Of a stretch of DNA of 64,000 nucleotides, positions 1 through 11,899 are shown piece by piece. Each line of letters starts with the position of its first letter. The stretch's first letter is position 1. This stretch comes from Cyanophora paradoxa (lineage: Eukaryota > Glaucocystophyceae > Cyanophorales > Cyanophoraceae), in NCBI GenBank assembly GCA_004431415.1, contig QPMI01000470.1, positions 186,001 to 250,000 on the forward strand, in the 5' to 3' direction. The translations under genes and the position numbers were made by a program. The notes beneath the pieces are model-generated. The model saw only the letters and a list, made by a program, of their open reading frames with translations, was not told the origin of the DNA and searched no databases.

Positions 1-967
1 CTACGGCTCCGAGGTCCTTCCTTCTACTTGCACTGAATTGCCTAAGACCCCTCGTCCTAAGACACAACAGACTCCTCTCATATAATAAGTTCTGAAGGCC
101 CGCCCGCCCGCGTGCCCCTCTAACTATTATAAGTTCTGAAGGCCTCTCTAGATCTAGGCCGCCTCCGGATCCAAGTTCCCTAAGTTCTCTTATACGCTAC
201 TTATAATAGACGCTACTTATAATTACTAGTTAGAGGCCGTCCGCTTAATCGGTTATTAGAAGCGGCTCCTAATGCCCCTTTCTAATTGAATTTAATTGAA
301 TTGACTTCTTACCTGATTATAGTTCTTTCTAATTGAAATGACGCGGCCTGTTTTGCGCGCAGACGCCCCTCCGACGCCGGCGCCGCTCCCGCCCCCGCCG
401 GTCCTCGCCGCCCTCCCGGAGGCCCCGCCCCGGGCCCCCCCGCCCCCGCCGGCCCCCCGCCCGCTCCCGCCGCTGCCCCGGTGCTCGCCCCCGCCCCCGG
501 TCCCGGGCCCGCGGCGTGACTCGGCGCCGTCCCCGCCTCTCGCCGGCTCGCCGCCGCCGCCCTCCCGCCCCGCCTGGCTCCCCCGCGACGGCCCGTGGCG
601 CCCCCCGCGCCCCTCACGCCCCCGCCGGCCGTGTCCGGGTACTGCTTCGAGGGCGGGGCGCAGGGTACGGTGCTGGCGCGGCCGCCCTCCCCGGGTACGG
701 CTTCGGGGCGGACGGGGGGATGACTTGGAGGATCTCCTGGAGGGGATGGACGATCGCGGATTCGATCGCGAGGCGCACGCCCCATGGGACCCCGCCCCGG
801 CCCGCCGCCTCCCCACTGGGCCCCCGCCCGCCGCCCCCGCCGCCCCGCCCCCGCGGCGGCACCCGCCGTCACCGCCGCCGCCGCGCCGCCGCCGGCCCTC
901 CCCGCCGCCGCCGCGCCGGGCCTCCGGCGGCCACCGCTCGCCCCGCCGCTCGCACCACGGCCGCTAG
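1..967 (+). CDS. 3' end of a proline-rich protein gene (partial, uncertain)
   Basis: An open frame from about 363 to a TAG at 965-967 follows a good splice acceptor (TTTTGCGCGCAG, ending at 362). The encoded tail is mostly Pro, Arg and Ala, with one acidic patch (DDLEDLLEGMDDRGFD, about 723-770) that looks like real protein rather than random GC-rich sequence. Bases 60-320 are TTAAGTTCT-rich and intron-like, similar in texture to introns of the neighbouring MOCOS gene; the first 30 or so bases could be an upstream exon. No family is recognised. The GC content keeps several antisense frames open as well, so strand and extent are uncertain. Confidence 0.3.
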
Positions 968-1500
968 CCTATAGCCTAGTAGTACTAGGCTAGTAGCCGT
1001 ATACTCCGTAGTAGGCCAGCCGGCGCCAAAATCCGCGAGCTTCGGTTTTTCGAAAAAATGTTTCGTCAACGCGCCCATTGTTATGAGATCTGCACGCGCG
1101 CGGCCCGGCGGCGCGCGCGCCACGAGGATCCGCGCGTCCCTAGGCCTAGGCCTGGCCTGGCATGATGAGCTGCGCATGCAGCCCGCAGCGCCGGCCCCGA
1201 CCACCCCCCGGTTTGCCCTGCAGCTGGCCCATGGGCCCCGACACGCCCCGTGGCCAGCCCCCAGCTGCGCATGCAGCCCGCAACGCTGGCCCGGCCCCAC
1301 GTGCACCCATCCCCCGCCGCCGCCCTGCATGCGCGCACGCCCTGGGCCCCGGCACGTCCCGCGGCCCCCCCGACCCCTGGCCCCCCACACCCTGAGACGA
1401 GCGGGGGCCGGGGCGAGTTGAATACCTAGTTCTAGATCTCTTCCTTGTGTACAATGACTAGTGGCCTGGCCGCGATTTTCAGTGTAAAGATAAACACAGG
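968..1500. repeat. Intergenic GC-rich DNA with an imperfect direct repeat
   Basis: No supported gene. A block beginning GCTGCGCATGCAGCCCGC at about 1171 recurs about 93 bases later (near 1264) with a few changes. The surroundings are C-rich and keep several frames open by composition only. Confidence 0.45.
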
Positions 1501-1531
1501 TTACAAGCAGGTAGGCAAGCCCCCCCGCACA

Positions 1532-1751
1532 GGGGAGGGGCTACCGGTCCTTCAGGGTGCGCTGGATAACTGCGTGAAAGCGCTTGTATAGGTCGAAGTG
1601 CGGTACCTGGGTACGGGTTGGCCGAGACGGGAGGGGTACGAGGGGAGGGGGTACCGGTCCTTCAGGGTGCGCTGGATAACGGCGTGAAAGCGCTTGTATA
1701 GGTCGAAGTGTGGTACCTGGGTACGGGTTGGCCGAGACGGGAGGGGTACGG
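1532..1751. repeat. 110-bp tandem duplication covering one exon and its introns
   Basis: Bases 1532-1641 and 1642-1751 are near-identical copies in direct orientation. The two differences inside the exon (CCG/CCA and GCA/GCC on the minus strand) are both silent, for Pro and Ala. Confidence 0.85.
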
Positions 1752-2560
1752 GTCGGTTCCGGGGGTACCTCATGCTCGGGGCCATCGAGGAAGACGGCCC
1801 ACATCTGCGGGTCACGTACCCGTCAGAAAAGCCGTACGAGGCCTCGGGGGGGGGGGGGTACGGGGCGCCTTGCGGAGGGAGCCGAGGGTACCCTGGTCAA
1901 GCCGCAGGCCCCCCTCGTGGCAGGGCGTAGTCCCTAAGCGATCGAATCGGAATTCGATCCGATGATCCGGGCCGGATGGAAACGTCGTACCCGTGCAGGT
2001 CCTCGTCGTACGGGTGCCCGGCGGGCGCGGCTGGGGGCGGGCGAGGCGCGCGGGTCGGGCGGCGCGGGCGCCCGGAGCTCGGCCCGCCGGGCCTCCAGAA
2101 AGCCCTGCGCGAGGCTCAGGCTAGAGGCGTAGTAAACGAGCGGAAAGGCCGCGCACGCCACCCGTGCCAGGAGCTCCGGCGCATGAGCAGGCCGAGCGGG
2201 CGGCGCGGGTCATCTCCACCTAGGCGGCGGGGGCATCCTCCCGCTCCAGGATCGCCTCGGGGCGTACGTGTGCAGCCAGCGCAATGCCGTCCACGGGTCG
2301 CGATGCGACCGAGGGGAAGCGGAGACGCGTTTGTCGCCAGCGCCGCGCGCCGTCCTTGGCGTTCACGATTGCTCGACATCCACGAGCGGCGAGAGGCGCT
2401 CGTCCGAGCGAGATGTTCATGTTGCCGCTGCTCTTGCATCCGTGCTGCCGTCTGCTCGGAAGCAAGCGGGGGTGGCGGCGGCCCAATTGGCCCAATCTGC
2501 TGTTCGCGCTGCTGAAGTCCAGGCTGTGAGGCGGCTGAAAGCCGTCTTTGATCTACGTAT
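1532..2560 (-). CDS. Unidentified multi-exon gene with a tandemly duplicated exon
   Basis: Minus-strand exons can be seen but the family is not recognised. A frame at about 2170-2060 reads ELLARVACAAFPLVYYASS and on to AQGFLEARRAEL. A short exon at 1804-1769 reads MWAVFLDGPEHE and ends at a GTACCCC donor. It is followed by a 62-nt exon (VPHFDLYKRFHAVIQRTLKD plus a split Arg) present twice, at 1716-1655 and 1606-1545. Both copies have an intact CAG acceptor and GT donor. Because 62 is not a multiple of three, including both copies would shift the frame. Exons upstream of 2170 (Arg-rich frames up to about 2500) and the gene's 3' end are not resolved. Confidence 0.45.
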
Positions 2561-2845
2561 ACCCCCCTGCGCGGGGACCCAGCCGTAAACGCGGGCCTTA
2601 GGCCCTCCGCGTGCTTTAGATCATCATCTCCCGCGCACGGCCTTGTCTGGTGTGACGAGTACGGAAAGCCACCTTCCAGCGGTCAGCAATCAAACCTCGC
2701 GGCGCGCGCCCCTCAAGCTATCCGCCGCTGCAGGCGCTCAGGAAGCGTAGTCAGCATCGAAAACCCGCACTTGGCCGCCCGGCGCATCCGAATTGAGGCC
2801 CGGAGCCGCGCCGGCGCGGCGGCCGCGCGCGCGCCTCGGCCGGCG

Positions 2846-5800
2846 ATGGCTCCTTCGGTGCCTGATAAAGCATTCGCGCCTGTCGATGCGGCGGCGGCGT
2901 CCACAGAGAAGGACGTTGGCGCGCGCGAATCCGAAGGAGCAGACGCGGCGCAGCAAGCGAAGTCGAAGGGGCGGGACGTCGACGTCGCCGCGCCAGCTGC
3001 GGTCGACATCAACCTGGACAACGCCGGCGCGCCCACGCCCTGCGGCCGGGCGCTCGCCGACTGGCTCAGCGAGCTCCAGAACCGCGCCTACGGGAACCCT
3101 CGTGCGTTCAGCGCCTCATTAGCGCGGATGCACGCGTCAACGTTCTGGGCGCGGACACGCTCAGAGCTGACTCCTTGAGCGCGCGCGGCCGCAGACACGC
3201 AGTCTCCGTCGGGGCGCGCGGCCGCGGACCTCGTCGCGTCGGCGAGGTCGCTGGCGCTCAGATTCTTCGGCGCCGATGAGGACGAGTACGCGTGCGTGCT
3301 GACCTCGGGGGCGACGGCCGCTCTGAGGACGCTCGGCGAAGGTGCGGCTCGCTTGTTCTGTACGCACACGTGATCATGAGCCTGTACACGTCTGACGCCG
3401 CGGCCGCGTCCAGCTTTCTGCTGGAGAGAAGGGAGCGAGTTCGTGTGCACAAGAGAAGCTCATAATTCGATGCTCGGCATCCGAGCGAAAGCCCTGGCGG
3501 CCGGAGCGACGTTCAGCAGCATCCCATACGCCGAAGCGGCAGCCGCGGCGGCATCCTCAAGCTCGACGGGAACAGCACCGGGCGAACCGCGGCCTGGCTC
3601 CAGCCGGCCGCCCTGCCTGTTCGGCTTTCCGGGAGAGTGCAATTTCGACGGGTCTCTGTTCGACCCCGCCCTTGCAGCTGCGGCGAGGCGCGGCCTGTTC
3701 ACGACAGCAGACGGCCCAGTGTGCGTGTGACTCTTCGCTCAGAGCCGCTCAGATTTCGCTCAGATTTCGCTCAGATACGTCCTCCTCGACGCGGCCCGCC
3801 TGGCCGCGACGTCTCCCTTGGAGCTGAGCCGGCTGCCGGCCGAGCAAAGGCCCGATTTCGTAGCAATCAGCTTCTACAAGGTGGGAAATCAAACTTAATC
3901 AAACAAACTTGGCCCCGTATCCCTGTCGTACCCTGAGATCTTCGGCAGATCTTCGGCTTCCCGACTGGACTGGGCGCCCTCCTCGTCAAGCAAGGTGACT
4001 GCCTTTGTTGAATTTCGCGTCAGGTTTTATAACCACCGAAGCCTTGTTACTAAGCTATAACCTTGTAATAACCGGCGTATTAAGTTGTTGAATTTCGCGT
4101 CAGGTTTTTATAACCTTAGCTTGTTATAACCTTATAACCACCGAAACCGACACGCCGCGCCGCCTCAGGCTCCGAGCGCGCGTTGAGGAAGACGTACTTC
4201 GGCGGAGGCTCCGTCCTCGGCTCTGCGGCCGAAGTGCCCTGGGAGGCCCCCCGGCCGGGCGTCGAGGCCCTCCTCGAGGACGGTACCCCCCCTTTCCAGG
4301 TCCTACCCCCTCCCCCTCCCCCTCCCCCCCTCCCCCCCGACTCACGTTCGCGTAGCTCGCATCGGCCCTCGTACACGGCATCGAGGCCGTGGAGAGGCAA
4401 GGGGGCATGGCGTCCATCGGCGGCAAAGCACGCCGGCTCGCCGCCTGGACGGCGCGCCAGGCCGAGTCCCTGCGGCACCCGGACGGGAGTCCCCTCTGCG
4501 AGATCTACCTCCAAAGAAATGCGAAGCGCGGAGCCTCGGTGGCGCTGAACGTCAGGACCGCAAGCGGGGCGTGGGTCCCGCCTGCCGAGGTGGCGCGGAC
4601 GGCCGCCCTCGTCGGCATATGCATTCGCGTGCGCACGCATTCATAAGCTAACTAAAGTAAACTAAATAAACCAAACTTAGTAAAATAATGAAATAAATCA
4701 ACATAAACCTCGCGCCTTCATTAACCGACGTCAACGTTGCGTTTCTCTTTTCTGATCGCCGGTGCATATCTATGCAGGCGGGCGGCCTCTGCAACCCTGG
4801 CGCGTGCCTGACCCACCTCGGCGTCGACGCCAGTGCCGTCCGGGCCGCCGTGGAGGTGCGATTAGATCCGCTGGCTAATCTCAGAGGATCCGCCCTCCTA
4901 GCTAACATGCAATCTGTTTTATTTTCGAAGGCCGGGCGGGGGTGTGGCTCTGGGGACCCCGACTTCGAGTGGAGCGGGGGCCTTCTGGGCGGCGCGCGCT
5001 CGCCCGCCGGAGCGGTCCGCGTGTCGTTCGGGGCCAGGAGCGAGCCGGCCCACGCTCAGGTGAGCCGCGCCGCCCTTGCCTGTCTGTCTCTTTTAAGTTC
5101 TGCCCGGCCGCCCTCACTAAGGCTGTTCTCTTAAGTTCTCTTCAGTTCTCTTAAGGCCGTCCTCACTTTAATTTCGCCCGCAGGCCTTCATAGATTTCCT
5201 GTCCCGCTTCTTCCTGGCCTCGTACCTGCCCGCCGGCGTAGGAAAGGCGGCCGCATTAGGAGCCGGAGTCGCGCGGCAAGCGTTCATCCAGTCGCTATAC
5301 CTCTACCCAGTGAAGGCGCGTCGTCGGCATTGTCTGATTTGATTCGAGTTCGGAACTAAACGTATCGACGGTTCGATATATAGGGTTGTGGAGGAACGCT
5401 CGTACGGCAATGGCCTCTCCACTCGACAGGTTTGGCTCCTTGCCCGGCGCAGCTCCTCGAGTTTGACGCTGAGCAAATCGACCCTCCAGGGCTTATGTAC
5501 GATCGCTCCTGGGCGATCGTGGACACGGCCGGGAGGGCGCTCGGGCCCAAGCGCCTGCCCGCCATGGCCCGGATTCGGGCCTCCGTGGATCTGGCACAGA
5601 GGGCCCTTCGCCTGCGATTCGGAGACTCGAGCATCTCCGTGCCCCTGTCCGCTGGCCTGCAGGCGAGCCGACACGATGTTACCGTTTGCGGCGCCAAGTG
5701 AGTAGCTATAGCTGATTGTGATTATTTTCGTTCGAATTTCGCTCACTGAGACATGCCTGCAGGAGAGTTGTGCACAGCTACGGCCAGGAGGTGCCGACGC

Positions 5801-7437
5801 CAATTTCAATTAAAGTTTAAGCTTAAGCTTAAGCTCAATTAAAGTTTAAGCTTTAAGCTCAATTAAAGTTGGCTCCGGCTGGAGCTTAAGCCGCCGCGCT
5901 CGCTCTCAGGTCAACAGGTGGCTCTCCCTCGCTCTGGGGACGCCTTCCAGGCTCGTGCGAGTTTCGAGCACGTGCGCGCCCCGGCGTTCGGCCGAGGGCC
6001 TGGCCTCTGTTCTCGAGGGGCCGGAAACGCATCCGCCGCTGTGCCTCGTACGCTGCGCTTTAATTTCCGATTTGCGTCCGTACGCTCTGCCGTGCGCTGA
6101 TCTCTGCCCCGTTCAGACACGTCGCCCTAGGCCTGCGGTTTCCTCTTGTGGGGCTGCGTCTTCGTTCGCGAACGAGGCGCCCCTGCTGGCGATCTCGACA
6201 GAGAGCCTGCAGGAGCTGTCTTCTCGGCTCGGTGCAGCACCTTCGCTGCTGCTTCGAAACATTTGGGCGCACGCGTCACTTTCTCACTGCATCCGGATCC
6301 GCAGGCCCCCAATCGCCACCGCTCGACCGGCTGGCGGCGCGCTTCCGGCCCAACCTTGTCGTCTCCGGCACGGGTACGTATATATACGCACGGGACGGTT
6401 AGAGTCGATAAATAAATCTGTAGCAAAGTCTTAAAGATCTGAAGCCTTAAAGCTTTGGGCGTCTTCACCTTCTCGCCGGTACGCCCGGGACGGTTAGAGC
6501 TGATAAAGGACACCCAAAGCCACGCGTGCCGGGCACGCGGGCCGGGCACAGCCTAAAGCTAGCCTCAACTCGAACGCGGTTAACGTTAGAGCTGATAAAG
6601 GACACCGAACGCGTGCCAGGGTCGCGTGCCGGGCGCAGCCTAGCCTTAACTCTACCGCCACACCTAAGCCGCCTCCGGCTATCTATCTTTCCGGCCCAAC
6701 CTTGTCGCCTCCGGTCCGTCTCCGGCGCAGGGCCCCCCTTCAGCGAGGACTCGTGGGCCTCCCTCCGCGTGGCGGACAGCGAGCTCGAGGTGAGCCCGAC
6801 CCCGACGTACGCGTCCAATTTGCCTTGATTTCGTTTCTTATGAATTAAATTTAGCATGTAAGGCAATCAATCACTGCTATCGAAGATTTATTTACAGCTC
6901 TATTTTGCTCCAAGCTAGCTCCGAGCTCGAGGCGAGCCCGGCGTCGCCTTCGAAATTCGCCTCCACATCACTTCAGCTGACTCGCCTCGGTTGGCTTCAT
7001 TCGTCAGGTGGCGGGGCCCTGCAAGCGGTGCTCCGCCATCTGCATCGACGCGGACTCGGGGGCGGCGGGACCCGAGCCCCTCCGGACCCTGGCCACGTAC
7101 CGCCGCTGCCCCGTGCGTCCGCGCTCCTCTAATCCCTTTGCTTCGCCTCTTCTCTGCCTCTTCTTTTTATGGTCTTCGCCATATATAGTATCGCCTCTCG
7201 TCCTAATAGACCCTGAGCCTCTGCCTGCAGCTGTAACATAAGCCATCCCCATCTAGCTATAGACCGACTCGGTTGGAATGTAACTAATTCCTTTGCTTTG
7301 CCTCTTATCTGCCTCTTACGGTCTCGCAGGGTGCGGGCACCGTACTCTTCGGGGTGCTCCTGAGAGGCCCGCGGGCGGCCTGCACCATCTCCGCCGGCGA
7401 CCCCGTCCTTAGTAGAGTAGGCGACCCCGTAACATAG
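2846..7437 (+). CDS. MOCOS: Molybdenum cofactor sulfurase (MOCOS/ABA3 type), 801 aa, 18 exons
   Basis: The enzyme swaps an oxo ligand for sulfur on the molybdenum cofactor, activating xanthine dehydrogenase and aldehyde oxidase; it is normally cytosolic. Exons: 2846-3101, 3195-3341, 3414-3720, 3775-3880, 3949-3994, 4169-4299, 4356-4628, 4778-4855, 4931-5059, 5184-5319, 5430-5697, 5763-5790, 5910-5954, 6117-6231, 6305-6373, 6731-6789, 7008-7112, 7330-7437; phases agree throughout. The N-terminal NifS-like domain has LDNAG (about residue 57), TSGATAAL, the PLP lysine in SFYK (272) followed by IFGFPTGLGALLV, YFGGGSV, and AGGLCNPGAC (423-432) with the expected active-site Cys at 427. A linker leads to the MOSC domain: LYLYPVKA, GLMYDRSWAIVD, FANEAPLLAIS, RFRPNLVVSG and GPCKRCSAICID (about 734-745). 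Length fits the family (about 800-890). The ATG at 2846 is the first in frame. The usual RxGCFC has Gly for its first Cys. Confidence 0.95.
6411..6665 (+). repeat. Dispersed repeat copy inside a MOCOS intron (partner at 12.5 kb)
   Basis: About 250 bases starting near AATAAATCTGTAGCAAAGTC lie in the intron between the exons ending at 6373 and starting at 6731. They are nearly identical to 12512-12765. The unit itself contains two degenerate GAGCTGATAAAGGACACC sub-repeats. It codes for nothing recognisable. Confidence 0.85.
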
Positions 7438-8616
7438 TATAGTATAGTAGACCCTTAATAGACCCTCTAGATCTGCGACCTGCAGCTGTAATATAGTATA
7501 GTATACCCTTAATAATAGACCACTGTGACCACTGTGAAGTAGACCCTTAACTTAATAGATAGACCCTCTAATAGACCCATACTATCCGTCGGCGACCCCG
7601 TCTCTACCACTGTATAGTGTCTCCTCCAGTCTTAATAGACCCTCCGCGACCTAGGCCTGCAGCTGTAATATTAGCCGGTATCGATCCCCTTCGAGACCGA
7701 CTCAGTTTCATCGGAATGTACATGCACTATTTTGACCACTATCGGTGTTGCAATTGAATTCTATTTCCCGTGTGACAGATATAGCTCCGCCCCTCTTTCG
7801 AATTCGATAGCTCCGCCCCTCTTTCGCAAATCAATCACCGGTTCGATCGATTATATTATTCCGGAAAATCAGATCCGCTTCATGATCCGTCAGAAGACTC
7901 AGAACCCGCTTCGACTGGAGTCGACGTCGTTCTGAATTTGATCGTGATCAAGATCATGATCACGTATACGTAATGTCACAGTGTTGATTATAGTCTTTAA
8001 GCTTGGTGGGGCCTCGCCAGCGGCCTTCTCGGTCTTGTAGTCGACGTCACGCTGAGTCCAGTTGGACCTATATATATATTTACTAGTTCTCCTGCCCGTT
8101 ATATCGATTCTTGCTAGTTCTAGCCTATAGGCTAGGCCCTGAGGGTTACCGCCGACTTACCGGTAGTCGACCTCGCGCTCGACGGTACCGGGGGGGGTAG
8201 CAGCCTGATTTCCTTCGCTTTAATGCCCTTTTCAAGTTTGCCTGCTCTTGAATCTCGAGCCACTACTATTTTCCATATATACATAAATCATTGAAATCCA
8301 ACGACTAACCGCAGGACCGTCGGACTTGCGCGCAGGCTCGCGGCGGCCACTGCAGCTGCAGTTCCAGTTCCGCAGCGCCCGTCCCCCCGCGCCTCTTGTC
8401 CCCGTGCGCGCGCTCCACGCCCGCACGCCGTCCCCCGATGCGTGCGCTCCCCGCGCCGCGCTCCCTCCGCTCGGTATTTTATTGCTTATTGCTTTTATTT
8501 GCTCGGATAGCTGGCGCTATATATATACGGCCGGCCACGTACGCGTACGGGTACGGGAAGTTCGACTTCATATGCATGGTCACGATTATGATGATGATCA
8601 GTTGCATTATTAATTA
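7438..8616. repeat. MOCOS 3' flank: short-period repeats and a large dispersed repeat
   Basis: From 7420 to 7660 the DNA is built of variants of CTTAATAGACCCTCTAG and AGTATAGTAT. A block of the preceding intron (about 7205-7275, with CTGCAGCTGTAA and GACCGACTCGGTT) reappears diverged at about 7635-7715. From about 7731 to 8275 lies a unit that returns at 13128-14220. No gene was found here. Confidence 0.7.
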
Positions 8617-9747
8617 TCAGGGCTTCGCTATGACTGCGGACAGTCTCGCGCTCATGTACGCCGACTGCGAGACGAACGCCCAGAGGACGAAGATGAACGA
8701 GGGGGCGAGAATGGAGGAGAAGAAGTTGCGGACTCCGCGCGTCGAGGACCAGCCGCCAAGCTCCGGGTCGCACGTGCCCCGGGCCTCGATCACGTAGTCT
8801 GGGAATTTGAGGGAATAGAACGCGGTGAGAGCGAAGCCGGCGAAGACAACCGAGGCGAGGAAGAGGACGGTGCAGAGGAGGACGGCCGGCCCGATGAATC
8901 GGAAGCACTCCCTCGAAATGCGCGCCCCGTCCTCCTCGACCTCCGCGTCGATATCGGGATCGATGTCCCCGCGATCGGGGGCGCCTTGGCGTCGGCGGCG
9001 GCCGCGGGCGCCCAGGTCCGAGGTCGCGACGTGCACGAGGAGGAGGCCGATGGCGAGGATGATGACGAAGCTGAGGGAGAGGGCAAGGGACGCCCAGTTC
9101 GCCATCTCGGTGGACGGCTCGACGCGCGCCTCGCAGGCGTACGGCGGGGCCGCCAGCCGCCCGTCCGCCTCGTGCAGCTCGTCGTAGTCGATCGCGCTCA
9201 CCTGCTCGACGAGCGTTCAACGCGCGAAAATCACTGCGGGCGGAATTATAATCAGTTATAAATTGAATCACCAGCGTAATGACGGATGCGATGACGAGCG
9301 CAGAGAGGAGACCAAGCGTGTCGAGCAGCCTCCTTTGACGCGCAGAGAAAATGTAAGCTGATAATTATATACATATATAATATTAAAGGTGCGAATTTAT
9401 CGCGAAAGTACAGCACACCTCAGGGTTTCAACGGTGGGCGACTTTTTTGCGAAGCTGTAGAGAACGTTGAGGAACGGGAGGCGGTCGGGCCAAGCGACGC
9501 GCGTGTCAAAAGGCATAAAGAGCAGCCCGAGGAGCGGGACCTCCGCGAGCGCGACGCAGGCGCCGTGGAAACTCCGTTTGTCGCGAGCGCTCGCGGCCGC
9601 TGCGGGACCCGAGCTCGAGGCCGCTTCCTGCGAAACGCTGCTCTGTTCGTGGTTGCCACCAACCAGAGCGCTGCGCCCTGCCGGATGGTCGCCTTCAGAG
9701 AAATAATCTTCCCGATGTCTTGACCGCGGCCGGCGCCCTTGCTGCAT
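8617..9747 (-). CDS. Unknown four-TM membrane protein, about 324 aa, 3 exons
   Basis: Exons (minus strand) 9747-9419, 9332-9272 and 9201-8617 join in phase to a 324-residue protein ending at TGA 8619-8617. Four hydrophobic segments are clear: around LGLLSALVIASVITLV, then SLALSLSFVIILAIGLLLV, VLLCTVLFLASVVFAGFAL, and APSFIFVLWAFVSQSAYM. Between segments 2 and 3 is a basic then acidic loop (GARGRRRRQG followed by DIDPDIDAEVEEDG). The N-terminal 60 residues are polar and Ser/Ala-rich, without a signal peptide. I recognise no family; it could be a tetraspanin- or claudin-like surface protein by architecture only. The ATG at 9747 is the most upstream in frame, but an additional 5' exon cannot be excluded. 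Confidence 0.65.
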
Positions 9748-10039
9748 CTAAGCTCGAGATCAAGGCGGCACTGGATGCGCGTCGCGCACGCAGGCGTCTA
9801 GATATGGCGCGTGCATGCGCACCGGTGTTTCCGAGGGCGTGCTCGCTTTAAGATTTAGAGGTGACATGTACAAGTAACTAGTCCGGAGGGGAGAGAGAAT
9901 GGGGGTGAAAGAATTTTGAAGGAGAATTTAAGGAATTCGAATTTCGAAGGAAGGGGGGCCGTTAAACGTTCTCGATCGTTGAATAAAGGGTTAAAGGGGA
10001 GAAGCTGATCATGATCATGATATTGTATGCTCATATGAC

Positions 10040-11730
10040 GTGGACGGTCGGACTGTAAACAGCGATGTTGGCGGCCGGGGCAATTGCAACGACAGCTGCT
10101 GCGCTGGCAATCCCGCCCGTGTTCGACGTGACGCGCACCGCGAAAACCCGCGCTTCATGCAGCGGAACGACGGAGAGTTTGCGAGCGACCACCCGCCCGT
10201 CGGTGCGAGCGCGCGCAACTACGTATACAGTTCGCGCATCTCAACCGGCGAGAGCGGCCTATCCTGATCATGACCGACCAGAGAATTAATATTTCGCAGG
10301 CCTCCCCGGGAACACCGAATCGCGCGCCCGCTTGTGGACCGACGCGCACCGCGCAGCGGCCGAAGCCGTTGTACTCCAGAGGTGCGTATGCGGAGCATTA
10401 AACAATGATGAGATGACCGGCCTTAGCCGGCGAGCTCGAGGAGCTCGAGGGTCGCTCCGTCGACGCGTACGTCGCCGCCGTGTGCCCTGCGCATGCGGCA
10501 CGTCATGCATGAAAGCAGCGTAGCGAAAACGCATTTTCGAGCTTTTTAAATTCGGGATGACTGGCCATGGACCGGCTCGATCGCGAGCGCAGCTTGGGCG
10601 CACGTATCATCCGAGCGGACGCGGGACCGGGCTTCCCGCGCGTGCGGCTTGCGCGTCCGATCCAGGGCGCTGTTGAACCCGGCGCGCAAATTAAACAAAC
10701 CCATTTCACTGTTTTACGACGGCAGCAGAAGCGTCTCATTTTAGCGTTGACGTTAACGTTATAAATTATCTTTCAGTTTGATCGCCTGACGTCGATTTGG
10801 GCCGCTGGGAAAGGCTACACGGGGCGTAACCGGTTTAAGCTCACAGCGAGCCGCAACAGTTCCGAGGGGCCGGCGACGTTTCTGTCTTCCTTTTTGTGCG
10901 CCGCACCTCAAATATTAATTGGAAACGGGGTAGGGCCCCCGTTTTCGGTAACTTACAAAATGACGGTCCTGCTCATCTCCCGATCCAGCTCCGGATCCGA
11001 GCTCTTAACCGAGTGTTAGTGCATGCATGAGAGCCCGGAATTCGTTGTCAGAACCCGGACAGAGTGGAATGCTGCGCGGAAAAAAGGACCGGACCCTTTC
11101 CCGGACTCTCCCTTGCAGCACCCGATCCTGTGGTCGTTTAGCGACCGGACCAAGTGCATCCGAAAGCTCTTAGAATGCTTTACAGATCATGTCATACATG
11201 CCAGGGCTCGGGAAGCGGCGCGCAGCGCGCTAGGCCGCCTCAAGTACCTGTTGTACCGAACGTCGAAAAAAACGCTCTGAGAGTTTCAGTTTTTGCTGGG
11301 TACACACAGCAGGCGCCTTCATGGCACGACGCGGTGGGCGACAGCTCGGCTATGCGCGCGGAGTCGAAGAAGCGGAGTTCGAGCTCTGTGTAGAGCCCTG
11401 CCCAGACCCGTCGCGCGCGGCTGTCATCCGGGCGGCAAATGCACATGTACACGCTGTGCTCGGCGGCATTGCGGGACGCGGCGCGGCTCGCCGTCGAGGC
11501 CGCCCTGGATGTCCGCGGCATCGCCTTCGAGCGCGCCGGCGTCGCCCTCCGCCCCCACAACGGCTTCGGTCCGCCCCGCCCCGCCCCGCCCCGCCCCGCC
11601 CTGCCCGGCCCCCCCTCGCCTCGCCCCCCCTCCCCGCCCCTCCCCGTCCAGCCCGGCCCCGCTCCGGCCCGCCCCGCTCCGGCGCGGGTACGTATACGCA
11701 CGGGACGGTGCACACGAACTATAGCTAGTC
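10040..11730 (+). CDS. Possible multi-exon gene, function unknown (weak)
   Basis: Several plus-strand segments look like exons bounded by acceptor and donor sites, but I could not join them securely. About 10301-10380 reads LPGNTESRARLWTDAHRAAA after a TTTCGCAG acceptor and ends at a GTGCGT donor. About 10430-10500 reads LAGELEELEGRSVDAYVAAV. An open frame without Met follows TATCTTTCAG at about 10774 and runs to TAG near 11010. About 11445-11570 reads LCSAALRDAARLAVEAALDV and continues. A CCCGC pentamer run (11573-11604) follows. No family is recognised, and some segments may belong to different genes or be chance. Confidence 0.2.
11573..11604. repeat. CCCCG pentanucleotide microsatellite
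   Basis: A short run of CCCCGCCCCG units, continuing as imperfect C-rich DNA to about 11690. Confidence 0.7.
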
Positions 11731-11899
11731 TGCTGTCCGGGTGCCGATCGCAACAAGAGCGCCGAGCGCCCGGCCCGGCCGGCGTGCTCGGCCGGCACAC
11801 GCGGTTCCGCAATATAAGCTCGATATAAGCGCAGCAAGAGAGTACGGTCTAGATCTGGCCGGCCGGGCGTGCTCGGCTGCGATCAGCTGCAGCGGCGCA

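Noticed and set aside
338-872. Minus-strand Arg/Gly-rich proteins in the first kilobase
   Set aside because: They are complements of the C-rich plus frame with composition-driven openness; the plus frame has an acceptor and an acidic motif.
1083-1454. Coding frames on both strands at 1.08-1.45 kb
   Set aside because: All are open by GC content, overlap each other in several phases and share no recognisable motif.
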